Shown here one piece after another: positions 16,398 through 24,685 of a stretch of DNA of 64,000 nucleotides (within the stretch, counting starts at the first letter, position 1; the number at the start of each line of letters is the position of its first letter). The DNA is from Segatella copri. GTDB taxonomy: Bacteria; Bacteroidota; Bacteroidia; Bacteroidales; Bacteroidaceae. The notes below the pieces were generated by a model. The model had not been told where the DNA came from. It was given only the letters and a program-made list of their open reading frames with translations, and made no database searches. A program made the translations under genes and the position numbers. The stretch covers positions 3,514,501 through 3,578,500 of the forward strand of contig NZ_JAPDUW010000001.1 of NCBI RefSeq assembly GCF_026015295.1, in the 5' to 3' direction.

Positions 16398-17897
16398 TTA
16401 CTGCAAGTCAACGTCCTGGTTGTTGAGAACCCAAGGGTTAACAGTAACAGTAACATTGATATAGTAGAATTTATTCTCCTCTGTTGGCTCACCATTAGGA
16501 ACCTGAGCACCTACGTTGAAGATGTTGTTAACAGTGAGACGATAGATGCTGTTACGCTGAATAGCGTTAGCATAACCGATGTGATTATCCTTGATAACCT
16601 GCTTGTAGTATGTCTTACCTCCCTTGAATACTTCAATCTTGTAATCCTCACGGAACTTAGCCAATTTTGCTTCGTCATTGATGGCATTACTCAATTCTTC
16701 CTTCATTGTAGCTGCGGTCTTGCCTTCGCCGAAGAGGTTTGTTACATCCTTGTAATCTTCGAAGATCTGAGCGAAAGAGGTGTAGATAACGTTGTTGTAA
16801 CGATAGAATGTACCTTTATTAGCGTCCTCAGCATTGAAATCAGCATTAGTCATCTCCTTATCCTTAAGAGTAACCTTGTACTCGAAATACATGGTTGTAG
16901 GATTTTTTGATGAATTGTTCTCGAATACGTAGTTTACTGTATTGTTGTTGAAGAATTTCTTATCCTCGTAAAGATACTTGGTACCGAAATCATCAGCCTT
17001 CTGTGTATACTCGGTGTTAGCTGGAAGACTAAGCTGGTTTTCACTCCATGTCTGCATCACGTAAGACTGATTTGCCAAGTTAGCTACAGCATAGTCTACC
17101 AGTTCAATTTTTGCAACCTTATCTTTTGCATCATCTATTGCCACCTTCAATGCTTCTGAAGCATTTTCTGGGTAAGATGCAAGGACTTTTGTTGATTTAT
17201 TTACAGGAGCATCGATACGAGCTACTACACGCTCAACCTTGATGGCTGCATCTTTTTGTGTATTATTTCCATCAGCTGATGTATAAGTTACCTTTGCTGG
17301 GTTCTGCTTGTTGTTGTTAGCCTTGATGAAGGTTACAGAATAACCATTTCCATTCACCTGTGCATCGTTCTGGTTGAACATAGCAAAGTCGTTGGCGTTT
17401 GCAAATGGAGATGCAAAGCTATTTGTAGCAGCAGTGAAGAAGTTGTTGCTAGTAGCAGCGAAGTCCATACCACCTGCAGGCTTGTGGCTACCAGCCAGGA
17501 AATATACACGGTATCTCTGACCTGCTTCAACTTGAGGAACCTTGATTTCGAAAGTCTTGGTACCGTCCTTCTTTTTAGAAGCATCATCTTTAACATCTCC
17601 AGACCAATCCAACCCAGATAAGTATTCATGGAAAGCAATGTTGTTTTGGTCATCTACCAAATACAAAGTACCATTTGTGATAGCTGCTTCACCTGCTGTA
17701 GCATTCTCAGTAGGATCAACAACTGAAGTTCTAGTGCCGCTAGCATTTGGAGACTGTACGGTCAAAGTCATGTAGTAACCATCTACCTTCTCCTGACCTG
17801 CTTTGTCATTAGCCAAATCCTCACTGTCGCTGCAGCTAGTGAAAGACAAAGCTGCGGCTGAAACCAAGCTCATTACGAGCAAATTCATTTTTTTCAT
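16398..17897 (-). CDS. Mfa1-family major fimbrial shaft protein
   Basis: 499 aa, typical for Mfa1-type fimbrillins. Lipobox F-T-S-C (Cys22). S-G-T-R-T-S offers an Arg cleavage site like the gingipain maturation site of P. gingivalis Mfa1. The second domain begins R-V-V-A-R-I-D-A-P. Near the end it has R-N-S-I-Y-R-L-T-V-N-N-I and V-G-A-Q-V-P, then the C-terminal V-T-V-N-P-W-V-L-N-N-Q-D-V-D-L, which in this family supplies the donor strand for polymerisation. Codon use suggests high expression. It lies between the DUF3868 gene (160 nt away) and the anchor gene. Call is firm for family, inferred for shaft role. Confidence 0.88.
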   Translation of the reverse strand: MKKMNLLVMSLVSAAALSFTSCSDSEDLANDKAGQEKVDGYYMTLTVQSPNASGTRTSVVDPTENATAGEAAITNGTLYLVDDQNNIAFHEYLSGLDWSGDVKDDASKKKDGTKTFEIKVPQVEAGQRYRVYFLAGSHKPAGGMDFAATSNNFFTAATNSFASPFANANDFAMFNQNDAQVNGNGYSVTFIKANNNKQNPAKVTYTSADGNNTQKDAAIKVERVVARIDAPVNKSTKVLASYPENASEALKVAIDDAKDKVAKIELVDYAVANLANQSYVMQTWSENQLSLPANTEYTQKADDFGTKYLYEDKKFFNNNTVNYVFENNSSKNPTTMYFEYKVTLKDKEMTNADFNAEDANKGTFYRYNNVIYTSFAQIFEDYKDVTNLFGEGKTAATMKEELSNAINDEAKLAKFREDYKIEVFKGGKTYYKQVIKDNHIGYANAIQRNSIYRLTVNNIFNVGAQVPNGEPTEENKFYYINVTVTVNPWVLNNQDVDLQ

Positions 17898-18057
17898 AAT
17901 CTTTTTACTTAATACAAAAAAAGTTATACAATATATTTAATTAATTATTATTCTCAAAATTAAGTTTCGCACATATTGGCACAATCCGCTGAAAACAGAT
18001 CGTATTTTACATCATCTTTTATCTTATACTTATATAAATAGAAAGTAAATAGTTACT

Positions 18058-19485
18058 TTAAAGTGCCTGGTTTACTTTATCCAGGTTTTCCTGCGCCTCC
18101 TTCAAACCACCGGCAATAGCTTTCTCAAAGTATTGCTTGGCAGTCTGATAATCTTCCTTCATGGAAGCCAGACAACCGCGGGCATTGTTTGCCTCGGCGC
18201 TGTCGCCTGCTTTCAGGAGATATTTCTCTGCACTCACCTTGTCGCCACGTTCGATGGCTGCTGAGGCTGCATTGAGATTGGCAAGTTTATCTTCAGGGAA
18301 CATTCTTACAGCTATGTCGAAAACATTGTTGAATTCGGCGCTACCCTTAGGATAAGTCTGGGCTACCAGATACATCTCCTGGAGAGAGAGCTTCTGAGGA
18401 CGGGTCTTGATAACCTCTCTAGCCTTTTCTACATTGAATGCCTGAACATCATATTCTATCGTATAGTCGGTACGGCGAAGTGATGGCCATACATTCTGCA
18501 GGAGATAGCGATAAGCCTGAGGAGCCTTCTTGAGCAATGCTTTCTCTTTGGCATCTGGCTGCATGTTGCTGTTGATGATCTCAAGTGCAGCTTCCTTCTG
18601 AGGAATCTCATTCTCATTTACATACTTGATGGTTCCTGCCCAGTCCTCTGCTGTAGCTGTGGCCGCAAACAGTTTTGAAGAAATAGGATAGGTCTTCAGG
18701 ATATGCTTCAAAAGCGCCTGTGTACGGTTATGAGACAACTTGTTGTTGTTGGCATATCCGCCATCTGGTGATGCATAGCCGTGGAGGGTTATCTTGGTGA
18801 TGGTAACATCCGAATCGTTCTTCACAAGGTCGAGAGTCTTGCGGATATTATCCAGTTCGTTGGCATTGTTGCCCATATCGTACAGGATATCCCACTTGTT
18901 CACCTTGAAGTTCAAACGGGCAGAACCATTCTCCTTTCTTGCCTTTACGGCTTCTGCCTTAGGCTGTACATAAGCGTTGAAGAGATTCTTCGGAGTAGAG
19001 AATGCACGTCCTTCCGCATTCAGAATACCTTCGTCGAGAAGTTGCTGGTTGCAACCGCAGGCATCATTGCTGATGGCGAAGTTTGAGTTCTTCATCCAGT
19101 CGCTGAACGGAGCGGCATATTCATAATGAAGTGTCTGTGCTGTCTTGTTCTTACGGAGTGCCACGATAAGTGGGTCTGCCGTAGCCGTTTTCTGGTTACG
19201 CTGATAGTAAATATATCTCTTTTTACCCATCACCTCAACGCTCGGCATGAAGAGCGTATCCTTTTCGTTGAGGATCATTGGGGTATAGATGAGACCTTTG
19301 TTGCTGGCAAGCTGAATTTGGTCGAGGTTCAAGTCCATAGCCACTTTCACCTGGTTGCCAACCTTTCTGATTGCCTTATTCTGGATTTTCAGATTCTTGT
19401 AAGCCTGCTGGGTATTATCGGCTGATATAGGAAGAGCGATAAGCAAGGCTCCGAACATACTACCTATTATATTATATGTATTCAT
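18058..19485 (-). CDS. DUF3868/OmpA-like periplasmic protein of the fimbrial operon
   Basis: 475 aa. Signal peptide about 1-22 (A-L-P-I-S-A). The N-terminal half is the DUF3868 domain, found beside fimbrial genes in Bacteroidales. The middle has an OmpA-C-like segment (I-T-K-I-T-L-H-G-Y-A-S-P-D-G-G, N-N-K-L-S-H-N-R-T-Q-A-L) expected to bind peptidoglycan. The C-terminal 100 residues are TPR/Sel1-like (A-E-K-Y-L-L-K-A-G-D, A-K-Q-Y-F-E-K-A-I-A-G-G). It is 12 nt after the DUF3575 gene, so they are cotranscribed. Likely an assembly or cell-envelope anchoring factor for the fimbriae. Mechanism not established. Confidence 0.8.
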   Translation of the reverse strand: MNTYNIIGSMFGALLIALPISADNTQQAYKNLKIQNKAIRKVGNQVKVAMDLNLDQIQLASNKGLIYTPMILNEKDTLFMPSVEVMGKKRYIYYQRNQKTATADPLIVALRKNKTAQTLHYEYAAPFSDWMKNSNFAISNDACGCNQQLLDEGILNAEGRAFSTPKNLFNAYVQPKAEAVKARKENGSARLNFKVNKWDILYDMGNNANELDNIRKTLDLVKNDSDVTITKITLHGYASPDGGYANNNKLSHNRTQALLKHILKTYPISSKLFAATATAEDWAGTIKYVNENEIPQKEAALEIINSNMQPDAKEKALLKKAPQAYRYLLQNVWPSLRRTDYTIEYDVQAFNVEKAREVIKTRPQKLSLQEMYLVAQTYPKGSAEFNNVFDIAVRMFPEDKLANLNAASAAIERGDKVSAEKYLLKAGDSAEANNARGCLASMKEDYQTAKQYFEKAIAGGLKEAQENLDKVNQAL

Positions 19486-19497
19486 CTCTGATTCTTT

Positions 19498-20082
19498 TTA
19501 AAAAACATACACTAAGTTGAGGGCTGCTTTCGTCGGGCCCACATAGTTGTGTGCCTTGTCATCTTCAAGTTTATCTCCGCATTGAGCACAGTTAAACTTA
19601 TCTGCCTTAGAGTAGATATAGCCTACGCCAAGTTCAGCTTCCAGATTCCAATGTTTCGAGAGAGCCCAAGCATAGCCGTAAGCTACACCTGCACCGATAA
19701 ACCATCCTTCATACCGATAGTCTTTCAGCTTAGAGAAATCAGTGCCCAGGAACTTGAAGTCAAGATCCATGCCACCGATGTTGTGAGATCCACCCAAGGC
19801 ATGGAAGCCGATGAATGAACCCATCATTTTGTTACAGAACCAGTATCTGGCCTCTGGCTGAACGAGCCAGTGTTTCCATTTCTTGTTCTTTGAAAACGTC
19901 CAAGGATTGTAGTTTCCGGATACGTCAAGTGTCCATTTTGGAGAAAGACCGAATTCAACACCCAAGTTCATGGTTGTCGTTGCATCATACAGCAAGTTGG
20001 TCTTTACCGCAGCGTTCTGCGCTAGAGCAGGACAGATCAGGCTGCCGAGTGCTACTAACGCAATTAAAATCCTTTTCTTCAT
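19498..20082 (-). CDS. DUF3575 outer-membrane protein, first gene of the fimbrial operon
   Basis: 194 aa. Signal peptide 1-21 (C-P-A-L-A-Q), then K-T-N-L-L-Y-D-A-T-T-T-M-N-L-G-V-E, W-T-L-D-V-S-G-N-Y-N-P-W and W-L-V-Q-P-E-A-R-Y-W-F, the signature of DUF3575. Alternating strands and a C-terminal L-V-Y-V-F aromatic end suggest a small outer-membrane beta-barrel. It contains a C-A-Q-C pair near the end. DUF3575 and DUF3868 genes commonly lead Mfa-type fimbrial operons. The operon promoter lies about 220 nt upstream. Confidence 0.82.
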   Translation of the reverse strand: MKKRILIALVALGSLICPALAQNAAVKTNLLYDATTTMNLGVEFGLSPKWTLDVSGNYNPWTFSKNKKWKHWLVQPEARYWFCNKMMGSFIGFHALGGSHNIGGMDLDFKFLGTDFSKLKDYRYEGWFIGAGVAYGYAWALSKHWNLEAELGVGYIYSKADKFNCAQCGDKLEDDKAHNYVGPTKAALNLVYVF

Positions 20083-20301
20083 ACCTCAATTAAACTTTTC
20101 TTTTTTTTAAATACATTGAGTGATTTTGAATCACCTTTTACTTTCGTATACTCTTTTATATTTATAATGATCACCAATACCTGAATCTACTGAGAACTCT
20201 AGTTTCCTGAAGTTTACTTTCAACTGTTCTTTTTCTCCTTTCAGTTTACTTTCAACTTACTTTTTAGTTCATCTGTATCTCATATCGTTGGTTTTCGGGT
20301 G

Positions 20302-20333
20302 CAAAAGTAGAACGAATATTGGATACAACCAAA
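20302..20333 (-). promoter_or_regulatory. Promoter of the fimbrial operon
   Basis: On the minus strand: TTTG (20330-20333), 20-nt spacer, TACTTTTG (20302-20309). The spacing matches consensus. The leader to the first start codon is about 210 nt and contains two copies of AGTTTACTTTCAACT (about 20210 and 20244). No inverted repeats that would allow promoter inversion were seen on either side. Confidence 0.75.
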
Positions 20334-20420
20334 TTTTTAAGCACTGAAAAATACTGAAAAATGCCATTTTTAGCAAAATAGTACACTGATTTATGCTTAA
20401 AATCGTTAAAGTTGCACGAT

Positions 20421-20465
20421 TTTCTGATATTTGAACAAGGATTTCTGATATAATTTGTAATTTTG
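20421..20465 (+). promoter_or_regulatory. Promoter and candidate operator of the membrane LuxR-type gene
   Basis: The -7 box TAATTTTG is at 20458-20465, with the start codon 28 nt further on. Upstream, TTTCTGATAT occurs twice (20421-20430 and 20442-20451), exactly 21 bp apart. This is the layout of two protein-binding half-sites on one DNA face. The region lies between this gene and the divergent fimbrial promoter at 20302. Confidence 0.55.
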
Positions 20466-20492
20466 CAGCCGGAATCAATAGTTCCCTAAAAA

Positions 20493-21575
20493 ATGGCAAT
20501 TTCCAAGAAAAAGAGCCGTTTGACTTACGAAAGTATAAATAAGATTTCAGAAAATAACCAATACGAAATGAAACTGAAGAATGACATCGTGAACCTGATT
20601 GTGAGGGTTGAGCATCATTTATGCCCTCAATATTGTGGTGTGGTAGACCGCCGACGCATTATCGCCTTTCTACTTCTGACGATAAGCGAGCTGATTATCA
20701 TACCTTATCATATTATGCTCTTTTTGCTGGTGAAAGAACCTTATGGTTTAAGCCTCTGTGGCTTGCATACATTCGTGTTCTGCATCCTGCAGTTCCTGAT
20801 TTGGAAACGGAAGATAGCTTTCGTGAAGGGTATCTCTTCTCTTTATCTTCTAATGTTCGCCAAACTGGCTCTTGATAGCGTATTTTGCATCAATTTCGGT
20901 TTTGCTAATGATGATTTGAGCGTTATCTGCAACCTGTTTGTCATCTTTATCCTGGCTATTACAGCGTTGAGCCAAGCTTTGTATAAGACTTGCGCCATCA
21001 TCACGGTAGGTATGATACCGATGTTGCTGATATACCTGTTCAGCACTCCGCTTATGCCAGCTCTGTTCAGTCTGAAGACTGTTTTCCTGGGTTTCATGAT
21101 GCTGGTTTATGTGGCAGTATATAATATGAGTATTGTAACCAAGGGGTTGCGCCAGCCGAAACGGATGGCTCGGGTTGAAAACAAGGCGTTGAATATGCTT
21201 GCCGATTTGAAGGATAATCAACCGGAAGCAGCAGAAAGCCTGATGAAGCGTCTGACTCCTGATGTCCGGCAGAAGATTATTACCCATGCTTCTGAACATC
21301 TGTATAATGAAGAATTGAATAGAGTGGCATGGGATCTGGTTTGTGATGGGCTTACGTTCAGCGAAAAGGAAATATGCAAGCTGATTCTTCAGGGGCATAC
21401 TTTAAAGGAAATTTGTGCAGAACTCAATAAGAGTGAATCAAATATCACCAGCCAGCGTTGCCATATCCGCAAAAAGTTGAATATGGACCGTCGCGATGAT
21501 TTAAGGAGAACCTTGGAAGTAAGGTTCTATGATGCGCAGAAACAAGTAAAAAAGTCAGAAGCCGAGAACTCCTGA
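20493..21575 (+). CDS. Membrane-embedded LuxR-type transcriptional regulator
   Basis: 360 aa. Residues about 55-215 form roughly six hydrophobic helices (starting I-I-A-F-L-L-L-T-I-S-E-L-I-I). A linker with charged residues follows, then at about 285-345 a LuxR/GerE-type helix-turn-helix: L-T-F-S-E-K-E-I-C-K-L-I-L-Q-G, T-L-K-E-I-C-A-E-L-N, S-E-S-N-I-T-S-Q-R-C-H-I-R-K-K-L. No kinase or receiver domain is present. A DNA-binding domain on a polytopic membrane anchor suggests direct membrane-to-DNA signalling. Position and orientation, divergent from the fimbrial operon, make it the likely regulator of the fimbriae. That is an inference. Confidence 0.8.
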   Translation: MAISKKKSRLTYESINKISENNQYEMKLKNDIVNLIVRVEHHLCPQYCGVVDRRRIIAFLLLTISELIIIPYHIMLFLLVKEPYGLSLCGLHTFVFCILQFLIWKRKIAFVKGISSLYLLMFAKLALDSVFCINFGFANDDLSVICNLFVIFILAITALSQALYKTCAIITVGMIPMLLIYLFSTPLMPALFSLKTVFLGFMMLVYVAVYNMSIVTKGLRQPKRMARVENKALNMLADLKDNQPEAAESLMKRLTPDVRQKIITHASEHLYNEELNRVAWDLVCDGLTFSEKEICKLILQGHTLKEICAELNKSESNITSQRCHIRKKLNMDRRDDLRRTLEVRFYDAQKQVKKSEAENS

Positions 21576-21604
21576 CTTTTATGGATATTCTTATTTCTTG
21601 ATCA

Positions 21605-23119
21605 TTATTCTTCCAATCTGAGAAATGCTTTCGGAAGATATTGGATAATGTCGCTGGCGATGAGGCTCTCTTTGCCCAGATCTTTAGCAGCAAGATCGCC
21701 AGCCAGACCATGAAGATGCATACCCAGGCGACAGGCATCTTCCTGTTTGTATCCTCTTGCCAGAAGACCGGTGATGATACCTGTCAGTACATCACCGCTG
21801 CCTGCTGTAGCCATACCGCTGTTGCCCGTACTGCAGAAATCAATCTTTCCGTCAGGGTGGCAGAGTGCAGAATAATGTCCCTTTAATATAATGTATGCCT
21901 GGAGGCGTTCTGCCAGTTCGCTTGCCTTCATCAGTCTTTCGGTACAGCTGCTGCTCGCATTTCCGGCAAGCCGGTCGAACTCCTTCGGATGAGGTGTCAT
22001 GATGATATTCTTTGGCAACTGCTGCATCCACGCCCTGTGGCTGGAAAGAATATTGAGCGCATCGGCATCAATGACGAGCGGACAGGTAGCACGGCGTAGT
22101 TGGGCGATGAGGGCGATGGCTGTTGTCTCGTTCTGTCCCAATCCGGGACCTACGCCCAGCGCATCGAACATCTCTGTATCTACCGGTTCGCTGAATATGG
22201 TTTCTTCAGCATCCATCTGCAGTACCGCTTCAGGTACCGAAATCTGCATGATTTCATAATTCCGTTTTGGGGTATGGGCTGTTACCTTGCCCGCACCGGT
22301 TCTCAGACAAGCCTTGGTGGCTAATACCGAAGCGCCGCTCATGCCGTAACTTCCCGCTATGAGCAGCGCATTACCCATGCTGCCTTTATGGGCAAAGTCG
22401 CTGCGCGATTTCAGGAGCGGACGGATGTCGTTCTCTTCGAGTATGCGGCACCGGCACTCCGTATTCTGGATGAATTCCTGGGAAAGTCGGATGTCGAGAA
22501 CGCGCAGTCTGCCCAGGTACTGCTGGTTATCCGCCATCAGCATCGACAGTTTCTTCTGCTGCAGGGTAAGGGTCAGAGTGGCACGGATGATGTTGGCATG
22601 GATATTATAGGAATTGTCCTCGGTCATCAGTCCCGAAGGGATATCGATGCTTACTACCTTGGCAGGACTCTGGTTGATATATTTCACCATCGCGGCGAAT
22701 CCGCCAGCCAATGGTTTGTTGAGCCCGCTTCCAAAGAGTCCGTCCACCACCAGTGTTTCTGCATTCAGCTTGGGAGGGTCCAGGTTAGTGGTAATCTCAG
22801 TAAATTTCACTCTCTTTGCATCCAGCAGACGCTTCTTGTTGGCAAGACAGTCTGCCGACAGTTTATTCTGCACATTAAAGAGGTATACACTTACATCATA
22901 TCCATCCTCGCTGAGCATTCTCGCCACAGCAAGTGCATCGCCGCCGTTATTACCCGGACCGGCGAAAACGACCACTGGAGTGCGGTTAGACCATTCCTCT
23001 TCTATGGCGCGTGTCAGCGCTTTGGCTGCACGTTCCATCAGGTTGAGCGAACTGATAGGTTCGTGCTCAATGGTGTATTTATCCAACTCATGAATCTGAG
23101 CGCTTGTGAAAATCTTCAT
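21605..23119 (-). CDS. nnr: Bifunctional NAD(P)H-hydrate epimerase / ADP-dependent dehydratase
   Basis: 504 aa, the length of fused Nnr (YjeF) enzymes that repair hydrated NAD(P)H in the cytoplasm. The N-terminal epimerase domain (about 1-210) has V-V-F-A-G-P-G-N-N-G-G-D-A-L-A-V-A-R and the conserved D-G-L-F-G-S-G-L. The C-terminal dehydratase domain (about 225-500) has A-G-S-Y-G-M-S-G-A, R-T-G-A-G-K-V-T, T-P-H-P-K-E-F and the nucleotide/catalytic loop A-G-S-G-D-V-L-T-G. Convergent with the regulator gene. Its -7 box TACTTTTG lies at 23201-23208. Confidence 0.95.
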   Translation of the reverse strand: MKIFTSAQIHELDKYTIEHEPISSLNLMERAAKALTRAIEEEWSNRTPVVVFAGPGNNGGDALAVARMLSEDGYDVSVYLFNVQNKLSADCLANKKRLLDAKRVKFTEITTNLDPPKLNAETLVVDGLFGSGLNKPLAGGFAAMVKYINQSPAKVVSIDIPSGLMTEDNSYNIHANIIRATLTLTLQQKKLSMLMADNQQYLGRLRVLDIRLSQEFIQNTECRCRILEENDIRPLLKSRSDFAHKGSMGNALLIAGSYGMSGASVLATKACLRTGAGKVTAHTPKRNYEIMQISVPEAVLQMDAEETIFSEPVDTEMFDALGVGPGLGQNETTAIALIAQLRRATCPLVIDADALNILSSHRAWMQQLPKNIIMTPHPKEFDRLAGNASSSCTERLMKASELAERLQAYIILKGHYSALCHPDGKIDFCSTGNSGMATAGSGDVLTGIITGLLARGYKQEDACRLGMHLHGLAGDLAAKDLGKESLIASDIIQYLPKAFLRLEE

Positions 23120-23200
23120 ATTATCTGATAATCTTAGTATTATCTGCGCGAACTGTCATGATAATTTGTCAACTCATGCAGATAAACGGTTATTTTCATG

Positions 23201-23208
23201 CAAAAGTA
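23201..23208 (-). promoter_or_regulatory. -7 element of nnr
   Basis: TACTTTTG on the minus strand, about 80 nt before the start codon at 23119. No clear -33 box. Confidence 0.5.
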
Positions 23209-23251
23209 CAAAAAATAGTTGATGAAAGCACGAAGTTTCATGTTTTTTTCG

Positions 23252-23259
23252 TAATTTTG
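23252..23259 (+). promoter_or_regulatory. -7 element of hpt
   Basis: TAATTTTG followed by CAG, 26 nt before the start codon at 23286. No clear TTTG at the -33 position. Confidence 0.6.
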
Positions 23260-23285
23260 CAGAAAATATTATTATAGAACAGACA

Positions 23286-23825
23286 ATGAGCATAGTAAAG
23301 ATCAAGGATAAGAGCTTCAAGACATCGATTCCTGAGGCTGAGATTCTGAAGAAAGTACAGGTCGTAGCAGACCGTCTGAACAAGGATTATGCAGGCAAGA
23401 AACCTGTCTTCCTGGCAGTATTGAACGGCGCATTTATCTTTGCAGCCGACTTGATGCGAATGATTACCGTGCCAAGCGAGATTTCATTCGTGAAGTATGC
23501 TTCTTACGAGGGTACCTCCTCTACGGGCAGCATGAAGACCCTGATGGGTTTGAACCAGGATTTGGCAGGCCGCCACGTGGTTATCGTAGAGGACATCGTA
23601 GATTCCGGTTTCACCATGGCTCACATGATTGAAGACCTGAAGAAGTTGAACCCAGCTAGCGTTGAGGTTTGTTCCCTCCTCGTGAAACCAGGCAACTTGA
23701 AGGTTGATCTTGATATCAACTATGCTGTTATGGAAATCCCTAACGATTTCATCGTGGGATATGGATTGGATTATGACCAAGAAGGCAGAAACCTCCGCGA
23801 CATCTACACCATTGTAGAAGAATAG
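23286..23825 (+). CDS. hpt: Hypoxanthine phosphoribosyltransferase
   Basis: 179 aa, full length. It converts hypoxanthine (and usually guanine) with PRPP to the nucleoside monophosphate in purine salvage. The PRPP-binding motif V-V-I-V-E-D-I-V-D-S-G-F-T-M is intact. The N-terminal P-V-F-L-A-V-L-N-G-A-F-I-F and the K-Y-A-S-Y-E-G flexible loop are also present. Divergent from nnr. A REP-type repeat (23895-23997) separates it from adk, so adk may depend on read-through. Confidence 0.93.
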   Translation: MSIVKIKDKSFKTSIPEAEILKKVQVVADRLNKDYAGKKPVFLAVLNGAFIFAADLMRMITVPSEISFVKYASYEGTSSTGSMKTLMGLNQDLAGRHVVIVEDIVDSGFTMAHMIEDLKKLNPASVEVCSLLVKPGNLKVDLDINYAVMEIPNDFIVGYGLDYDQEGRNLRDIYTIVEE

Positions 23826-23894
23826 GGGGTGAAGCATGTGGGAGAAAATTTTCGCAAGAGGTTCAAGAATGGACTGATTGTTCAAAAACATCTA

Positions 23895-23997
23895 GGCGCC
23901 ACACGCCCTGAAAGGGCAGAAGCTCCTAGCCCAGGGCATCGCCCTGGGGATAAAAGCAGTCTACAAGGCGCCCTGTAAGGGCAAAAGCTTTGCGCCC
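23895..23997 (+). repeat. REP element, copy A (three hairpins)
   Basis: The element has three short palindromes in order: GCCCT-GAA-AGGGC, CCCAGGGC-ATC-GCCCTGGG, and GCCCT-GTA-AGGGC, linked by AGAAGCTCCTAG and a variable 17-nt spacer. The same element, nearly identical, recurs at 62398, 62510 (inverted) and 63469. It lies between hpt and adk and could act as a message stabiliser or partial terminator. It probably depends on a RAYT-type transposase (see 63576). Confidence 0.85.
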
Positions 23998-24045
23998 ATA
24001 ATAACTGACACAACATAAATATTTTATATATATATTAAGGTAAAA

Positions 24046-24618
24046 ATGAAAAATATCGTAATTTTCGGCGCTCCAGGTGCAGGTAAAGGCACACAGAGCG
24101 ACAAGATGATCGAGAAGTATGGTCTCGGTCACATTTCTACAGGTGATGTACTTCGTAACGAAATCAAGAACGGTACAGAACTTGGTAAGACAGCTAAGGG
24201 TTATATCGACAATGGTCAGTTGATTCCAGACGAGTTGATGATTGACATCCTCGCAAGTGTATACGATAGCTTCGGTAAGGATCACGCTGGTGTAATCTTC
24301 GACGGTTTCCCACGTACCACTCCACAGGCTGAGGCTCTGAAGAAGATGCTTTCTGAGCGTGGTCATAAGATTGCTGCGATGATTGAGTTGGCTGTTCCTG
24401 AGGATGAGCTGATGGCTCGCCTGATTAACCGCGGTAAGGAAAGCGGCCGTTCTGATGATAACGAGGAGACTATCAAGAAGCGTCTCAATGTTTATCATAC
24501 ACAGACTGCTCCGCTCATCGACTGGTATGAGAAGGAAGGCATTCATCACCACATCGAGGGTCTCGGTACTGTAGATGAGATCTTCGCTCGTGTTTGCAAT
24601 GTAATCGACAACTTGTAA
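24046..24618 (+). CDS. adk: Adenylate kinase
   Basis: 190 aa, the short (zinc-less, short-lid) form. It interconverts ATP + AMP and 2 ADP. The Walker-type P-loop G-A-P-G-A-G-K-G-T-Q is at residues 7-16. H-I-S-T-G-D-V-L-R, V-I-F-D-G-F-P-R-T and L-I-N-R-G-K-E-S-G-R-S-D-D-N match the AMP-binding and lid regions. No separate promoter is obvious between the REP element and the start. A hairpin lies just downstream. Confidence 0.95.
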   Translation: MKNIVIFGAPGAGKGTQSDKMIEKYGLGHISTGDVLRNEIKNGTELGKTAKGYIDNGQLIPDELMIDILASVYDSFGKDHAGVIFDGFPRTTPQAEALKKMLSERGHKIAAMIELAVPEDELMARLINRGKESGRSDDNEETIKKRLNVYHTQTAPLIDWYEKEGIHHHIEGLGTVDEIFARVCNVIDNL

Positions 24619-24630
24619 TCAAGATAAAGA

Positions 24631-24656
24631 ATCTTCCCCGCTATGGTGGGGAAGAT
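24631..24656 (+). terminator. Hairpin between adk and obgE
   Basis: ATCTTCCCC pairs with GGGGAAGAT around a short loop. What follows is TTATTC, not a clean T-run, so termination may be incomplete and obgE could be partly cotranscribed with adk. Confidence 0.55.
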
Positions 24657-24685
24657 TTATTCATTAAATAAAAAGAAAAGAATAA

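Noticed and set aside
20083..20492. Invertible promoter (phase variation) for the fimbrial operon
   Set aside because: No pair of inverted repeats flanking the promoter and no adjacent invertase gene were seen.
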